DNA from: Papiliotrema nemorosa
Taxonomy: Eukaryota; Basidiomycota; Tremellomycetes; Tremellales; Rhynchogastremaceae
Assembly (NCBI GenBank): GCA_032158125.1
Contig: JASKOT010000029.1
Span: 124,001 to 188,000, forward strand
DNA length: 64,000 nucleotides
Direction of reading: 5' to 3'
This document shows positions 59,330 to 64,000 of the stretch, piece after piece; the first letter of the stretch is position 1; the number at the start of each line of letters is the position of its first letter. The notes below the pieces were generated by a model. The model did not search any database. It was not told where the DNA came from and worked only from the letters and a program-made list of their open reading frames with translations. Both the position numbers and the translations under genes were made by a program.

Positions 59330-60041
59330 ATGCCGTTGACCACTACAGGTGCATCGCTGCGTCGCCTTCCATTATTCTTCGCTCATTGTCCTGATCAAGC
59401 TGGAGCTCTAGCAAGGAGGCTTTCGGTGCGACCTACGCATCTGGCACGATGGAGAGATGACGAAGCAAAGGGGTACGGAGGTGAGTCTGACCGTACTCAA
59501 CACCCTAGCCTTGAAGCCCTATCCGGAATCTTCCGGTGCATGTGCTCCTGCAGAAGTGTATAATAGCCATCTCATGAGATGAGAGGCCGAGGGAGGTGGG
59601 TTCTGACGGTACAGAGTTTGGATGCGGCTACCAACCTCTCCCCTCGTCCTCCTCATCTTCACCTTCTCCCTCCTCCTCCTCCACAAGTCTCTCGGCAGCC
59701 TCGCAAGAGTCAGCGGGGGAAGAGCCAAAAGGACCAGTGATAGATGGCTCAGTGATGATTTTCCGTGCGGAAACACTGGACAAGGCCTGGGAGAGGATCA
59801 AAAGTGATGTGTATTGGACTGAAGGGGTATGGGATCAACAGAGGTGTTTCGTCAGGCAATTCATCCACAATCCGTCTTATACCGATGCCTCTTGATCTTG
59901 CCATACAGGAGGGTCATCGGGGAGAGTACAGATAGCATCAAGATATGGCATTTGAGGGAGGGAGTCGAGGATAGGCCGATGCAATTGCTGATAAGTAGGA
60001 TCGTTCTAGTCCTTCAACATCGTTGCATGTGGATCATGTAG
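59330..60041 (+). CDS. YCII-related domain protein
   Basis: Introns 59481-59614 and 59844-59908 give 170 residues. The family has a ferredoxin-like dimeric alpha-beta barrel fold with a conserved His/Asp pair. Here FFAHCPDQAGALARRLSVRPTHLARWRDD gives the first strand and helix with the C-P-D and H. A Ser-rich insertion follows, then GPVIDGSVMIFRAETLDKAWERI and DVYWTEGVWD, the second half. Enzyme activity of eukaryotic members is unproven. An in-frame ATG at 59255 would add 25 residues that could act as a mitochondrial leader. The first intron is unusually long (134 nt). Confidence 0.75.
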
Positions 60042-60352
60042 CTCGAGAATGACGGGTTCCACAGGCGACGCAGGTCTCGTTCCAAATCTTCCAACGTCCC
60101 TTCTCGAGGACGGGATGTTTGAGGGTTCTCGATCGCAAGTGACCCTCTCACGCGTAACAAGAGGGGCAAAGGGGTTTGAGGACGATCCTTTCATCTCGAG
60201 ATGTGACGGTCTTCGAGCATCGGCAAGATGACTTATCTCGCTCCACCTGTCTGTCATCCATCTACTCCAAGACGTACCTATCCCGCAGTTGTATACGCTG
60301 ATCCGTCATACTGACATCTGGTTGTATCATCACGCTCGGCTATCCAGCAAGA
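60042..60352. other. Spacer, possible exon not resolved
   Basis: A 60-codon ATG-initiated plus-strand ORF (60049-60231) is present without homology or clear splice to the next gene. Evidence is too weak to call a gene. Confidence 0.3.
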
Positions 60353-60799
60353 ATGAACAGTACAGCCTCCTCTTCGAAATCTGGTACGATGTCACTTATA
60401 CGAAGCGCCGGCGAGAACACCACTGCTCGACCGTCCTCGTTCTCCAACGAAAATATCACAAATAAGGAGCCTACAACGGTCGGGCAGGAGTCCAAGAAGA
60501 AACCGAGGAGTAGACTTTCCGATTTCATGGACGATCTCGATAGAGTCGGCCCGCATCAGTCGGCCTCGACGTACGAGTCAGATCTGGGGTACCCACAGGG
60601 AGATATGGATAATGAGGACGAAAGTCTTTTGGATGTTCTCACAGATGCTGCGGGGGCTGTGAGTGACACTGTGGGCGAATTTGCGGATGAGTTGAGGAGA
60701 CTCGGTGGGGAAGTAGTAGGACATATTGACGGTCACCTTGCCAGAGGGAGAGGATGGTCTTGTGGCAGTCGAGGAGCGGATCGTGTGACGACTGGATGA
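60353..60799 (+). CDS. Hypothetical small protein
   Basis: A single 148-codon frame beginning at the ATG at 60353. It is Ser/Lys-rich at first (SKKKPRSRLSDFMDDLDRVG), then acidic, with a helix D-A-A-G-A-V-S-D-T-V-G-E-F-A-D-E-L. No family recognised. TATCCAG immediately upstream (60341-60347) could be a splice acceptor, so an upstream exon is possible. Confidence 0.45.
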   Translation: MNSTASSSKSGTMSLIRSAGENTTARPSSFSNENITNKEPTTVGQESKKKPRSRLSDFMDDLDRVGPHQSASTYESDLGYPQGDMDNEDESLLDVLTDAAGAVSDTVGEFADELRRLGGEVVGHIDGHLARGRGWSCGSRGADRVTTG

Positions 60800-61385
60800 T
60801 ATCAATACTTGAATGATAGACTGACCATGCTATGACTGATGTCGTCAGACTTGAAACTGAAGCCTCTACCCCGCTTTAATGGGCGCTTACTCCAGCGGCA
60901 CTGCAACTGCGAAGGCAGATAACACGCCGTGTGCAGGTGGATGTACTGTACATTACATTCTACTGGTACAAGTCGTTGCGAATCTCGATCTTGTCACATC
61001 GCGAATCCCAATGGTCTCTCACGCCGTTCGGCCGTCTGCTTCTCGCTCGCCCAAAGAGGAAGTCTACATGTGTGACAGTATCGAGCAGCCATCTGACATG
61101 TTCGATACCCTTTCGGGAAATCCCGTCCACGACCTTCATGACTATCGTGTCAGATATAAGATGGTCCTTTATTCCTCACCCCCGCGCTTCCATCCCACCG
61201 CCTTCAAGCGATTGTTCCGCTCAATGTGGAGTGCAAAAAAACCCTGGAACCCAATAATGACGGGAGACTCCCCTCCCTGCGCGCTTGACATTTGCCCATC
61301 ATCCTTTAGGTTGACGTTCGCCTGTCCACCCCCCCTCCCCCATACTCACAGAATCCTACCAATCAACCGCGATTCCAAACCATAC
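60800..61385. other. Spacer upstream of helical gene pair
   Basis: An open frame continuing into the next gene runs through it, but composition and lack of conserved motifs suggest promoter/leader. CT-rich near 61265-61345. Confidence 0.35.
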
Positions 61386-62132
61386 ATGCCGGATTCTGCA
61401 ATTGATGTTGACGTGGCGGAGTCCGCAGACGCAGCTGATGAGGCGTTTGAAATGTGCGATACCGCGCTCCAAGTCTCAATACAGACGAAACAATCCGTGC
61501 TGCTCTCAAGATCCGATGACGATTCACTCCGGACAGAGATTGAGACTGCATTAGTGGAAGTCCGACAGTTCTGGGAGACGACTCAAAGAGGATTTTCTGA
61601 CGCTTTGGATGATGAATTTGGTCCGAATCCCATTCAAGGTAGCAGCGTCGCACATTTTCAGGGTGGACAAGATCGAGCAGACTTTTTGAATCAGCTCCGG
61701 AAGACTGCAGAGATAGTGCATTTGAGGATACCCTTTACCCGGATTTGCTCCTCCTGGACCCAGGGATCCAGAGGTCGTAGCAGACGGCAACGCCGGGATG
61801 GCACTAATACATCCGCCGCTATACTGGATGACTCGCGAGATCTGCTCGAAAATGAGGACAATGAATCCAAGGATGCGTTGCGACGAGCTGAAGCGTACAG
61901 ACGCATGGCGTTGAATGGCCTGGAGAGTTTAAGAGACATTGCCGATGGCGCAGACTATTGGTCAGAGTGAGTGACATTCCGCCCTGAGTTGAAATTCTGC
62001 TGAGAGGTTGTTTGTAGCTCAACGGCTGGGATCTTTCAGAAAGTACAGCTTCATTTGGAGACGGTTTTTTATAAAGCTGAGAACACTGAGCGGGCCATAG
62101 AGAAGCAAAAAGGCACGATGGGGAAATCCTAA
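61386..62132 (+). CDS. Unrecognised helical protein, pair member 1
   Basis: One intron (61967-62017) gives 231 residues from the ATG at 61386. The frame is open upstream, but composition changes there. Mostly helical: acidic N-terminus (DVDVAESADAADEAFEMCD), heptad-like stretches, a basic R-G-R-S-R-R-Q-R-R patch, then A-L-R-R-A-E-A-Y-R-R-M-A-L-N-G-L before the intron. The intron splits an Asp codon (GA|C) after an aromatic-rich D-Y-W-S. The next gene has a like-placed intron (GA|T after W-E-Y-L), suggesting but not proving a relation. No domain recognised. Confidence 0.6.
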
Positions 62133-62429
62133 AACTGATCCTTGTCCGGTTCGGCGGGCACTGCTGGCGTGCCCATAGGGATGCGCTATTGTATGTATAG
62201 TCTTGCCCTCGCAGCAACGAACTCGGAAGCGCAGGGAAAGCCGCTTACTTGTACACCTCCTTTGATGATTCGACGTTTCTAGCGTCATGAGCTGGAGAGA
62301 TGGATGATCTTTTTTCTTGATCCACAGAGTTTGGCCACCTACAGCACATACTGTACAATACCTCAACACAGTACACCAAGCCGTCCTCTCACTTTCACAG
62401 CGGTCATCCGTTGCATACATCGCACGGAC

Positions 62430-63148
62430 ATGGATATTCTACAAGAACCGGATGTTGACTCCCTCGTGACTGTTCCCGAGCATCAAGAGTGGATTGGCCA
62501 TTGCAAACGCGCTTGGGAAACCCTCACTCTCTTGAACAAGACTCAGCAGAGTCTCACTCGATATCCCTCCCACTCACTTTCGCATCAGACAGAGCTGAAG
62601 AGTCTACATTCAGACATTGAGAAAGAGTGGGCGACGTCATACCTCACAATGAGGTCCTTGTTCCTCGGAGGTATCTCTGATGACGCACTGGAACGTGGCG
62701 CTCAGGAGACATACGACGAGATGGTCAGTCGCAACCGAGAGATTATAGAGGGGTTTGACCGACTATCAGAGTTGCAGGCATATCTACGTGAAGAGCGGCG
62801 GAGGGTTTTGCAGAAGATTGAAGATACTGCGGGTACCACCAGATGGGAATACCTAGAGTGAGTCAACGAGTCCCCAACCTGAGAGGGAAGCACCGTACAT
62901 ACGCCGCTTACCATCGTAGTCGAGTCGCAGAGTGCACTGACAAAGTGATCGCTTCGTTGACTCCCTCGACGGCAAAGCGAGACAGTGGGATCAATCGATC
63001 CCTCATCAAGACTCTTGCACTCTTCGGGCTCGCTGCAGCGTCATTGGCTGTCTGGTCAAGCTGGTCTGCCAGTCACAGTTCGAGGCAGGCGAGACGCCAC
63101 CCACCTCGGTCAGATCGATTCACCCGGCAGTTTGCCTCGACAATGTGA
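62430..63148 (+). CDS. Unrecognised helical protein with C-terminal membrane anchor
   Basis: One intron (62858-62919) gives 218 residues. Long amphipathic helices dominate (E-H-Q-E-W-I-G-H-C-K-R-A-W-E-T-L, REIIEGFDRLSELQAYLREE). After the intron a single hydrophobic segment, LIKTLALFGLAAASLAVWSS, lies about 30 residues from the C-terminus and is followed by basic residues, which suggests a tail-anchored membrane protein facing the cytosol. The start is the first ATG (62430). Not recognised as any family. Confidence 0.6.
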
Positions 63149-63235
63149 TACAATTGTGTCTGCAGAAGGGTATACGGACTGTCAAAGCCGATAAATGCAT
63201 GTATGTATCAATACGATCCAGCAACTACTCGTATC

Positions 63236-64000
63236 TTAATCCTCCATCGGAAATCCTTCCTCCTTCCACTCAAGCATTCTTTCTGCTTTGCCCGTATCGA
63301 AGAAACTCTGATTCCCCACCATTAGACCCCTGAAATAGATCCCCTCACTCTTCGGGGAGTACTTTGAGCGGAGCAGGTCCATACTGTTCACTTGCTGACA
63401 AGTCGTCTTGGCAGCGATGAGGAATACCTCGTGGCCCAAGGGAAAGGTGGAGATTGGAGCAGTGATAGCCTTGAGACAAGCTTCTGCAGTCGCGCCGAGT
63501 GATACCCATCCCCAGAGATCTTTCCAGGCTCCTCCTTCTTGATGTAAAGCTTCTCGAGAGACAAGAGGAGGTGGGACGACCCAGTGGAAGCGGAGTGATG
63601 CGATACGCATTTGGGGGTATCGAAGAGCAAATGAGGATGCCTGCATTTCGACGATCCTGTAAAGTCAGTCAAACCCATAACCAATCCGGGAGAATTGTCC
63701 ACAGAGAGAGAGAAAGAGATTTGAAAACGCCTACGCTTTCGATAGAGAGTATGCATCTTCGGGATTCTGAGGGTGGTCCTCGTCCAAGGGGAGATAGGCA
63801 AATCGTGGGCGTTTCGAGTAGACTCAATGTCAGTCATTGTAACCTGATGATGCTAGTGAGTGTTACTTACTCATGCCGATGGCGTTGACACTAGAGGCGA
63901 CGACTACACGAGTGATAGCCAAATCTGCACATGCCGACAAGGCATTGTAAGACATCGCTGTATTGACATTGTGCACCTCCTACAGGTCAGCGACCTTACT
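63236..64000 (-). CDS. NAD-dependent epimerase/dehydratase, 5' end beyond window
   Basis: The last three exons are present (63871-63979, 63735-63822, 63236-63656; introns 63823-63870 and 63657-63734), and an intron runs from 63980 past the right edge. The protein is an extended short-chain dehydrogenase: EVHNVNTAMSYNALSACADL and ITRVVVASSVNAIG (the conserved Ser region), then PLDEDHPQNPEDAYSLSK, whose Y-x-x-x-K is the catalytic pair, and a C-terminal substrate-binding part ending at 63236. The N-terminal Rossmann G-x-x-G-x-x-G is outside the window. The substrate, probably a nucleotide sugar or similar, cannot be told. The intron ending at 63823 uses a GAG acceptor. Confidence 0.85.

Overview
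The window looks like a piece of the nuclear genome of a basidiomycete yeast of the Tremellomycetes (Cryptococcus/Kwoniella type). The evidence is dense, intron-rich genes with very short introns (mostly 40-60 nt, GTRNGT donors, CTRAY-like branch points close to the acceptor), compact intergenic spaces, genes packed on both strands, and proteins that read as typical fungal housekeeping and regulatory orthologues. No rRNA, tRNA, CRISPR or prokaryotic operon is visible. Assignments rest on reading the translations and joining exons by hand.

Layout. 0.2-2.8 kb: two secreted expansin-like (double-psi beta-barrel) paralogues. 3.6-5.8 kb: GH3 glycosidase. 6.0-14.9 kb: core cell biology (ATG9, RFC3, SEC61 beta, CMC4, glutathione peroxidase), with ATG9/RFC3 and CMC4/GPX as divergent pairs. 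15.9-24.8 kb: F-box-like protein, Zn2Cys6 transcription factor, DapA-family aldolase/lyase, and a Dal5-type MFS transporter divergent from it. 25.0-28.9 kb: an unrecognised paralogous family of three intact genes and one pseudogene, apparently made by duplicating a two-gene unit; a 535-bp solo LTR interrupts the pseudogene. 29.5-43.1 kb: Byr4/Bfa1-like mitotic regulator, homoserine kinase, SmE, a large GAF-containing hybrid histidine kinase and an MCM1-type MADS protein.

44.3-49.3 kb is an island with visibly more A+T than its surroundings, carrying small helical unrecognised proteins (genes A, B, D and fragment C), long inverted repeats exactly between the convergent genes A and B, and a roughly 300-bp dispersed direct repeat. 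50.0-64 kb: PhoD phosphatase (with one reading-frame break I cannot splice), CHY zinc-finger protein, an unknown nuclear-looking protein, a Mig1/CreA-type repressor, a YCII-like protein, three unknown proteins (two helical, adjacent) and the 3' part of an NAD-dependent epimerase/dehydratase running off the right edge.

Most genes are unrelated and individually regulated. The parts most likely to hold undescribed biology are the 25-29 kb family and the 44-49 kb island. They may share a weak C-terminal motif (small/P-S, then W, then Q-T/A), which would make them branches of one rapidly diverging family; that link is inference only.
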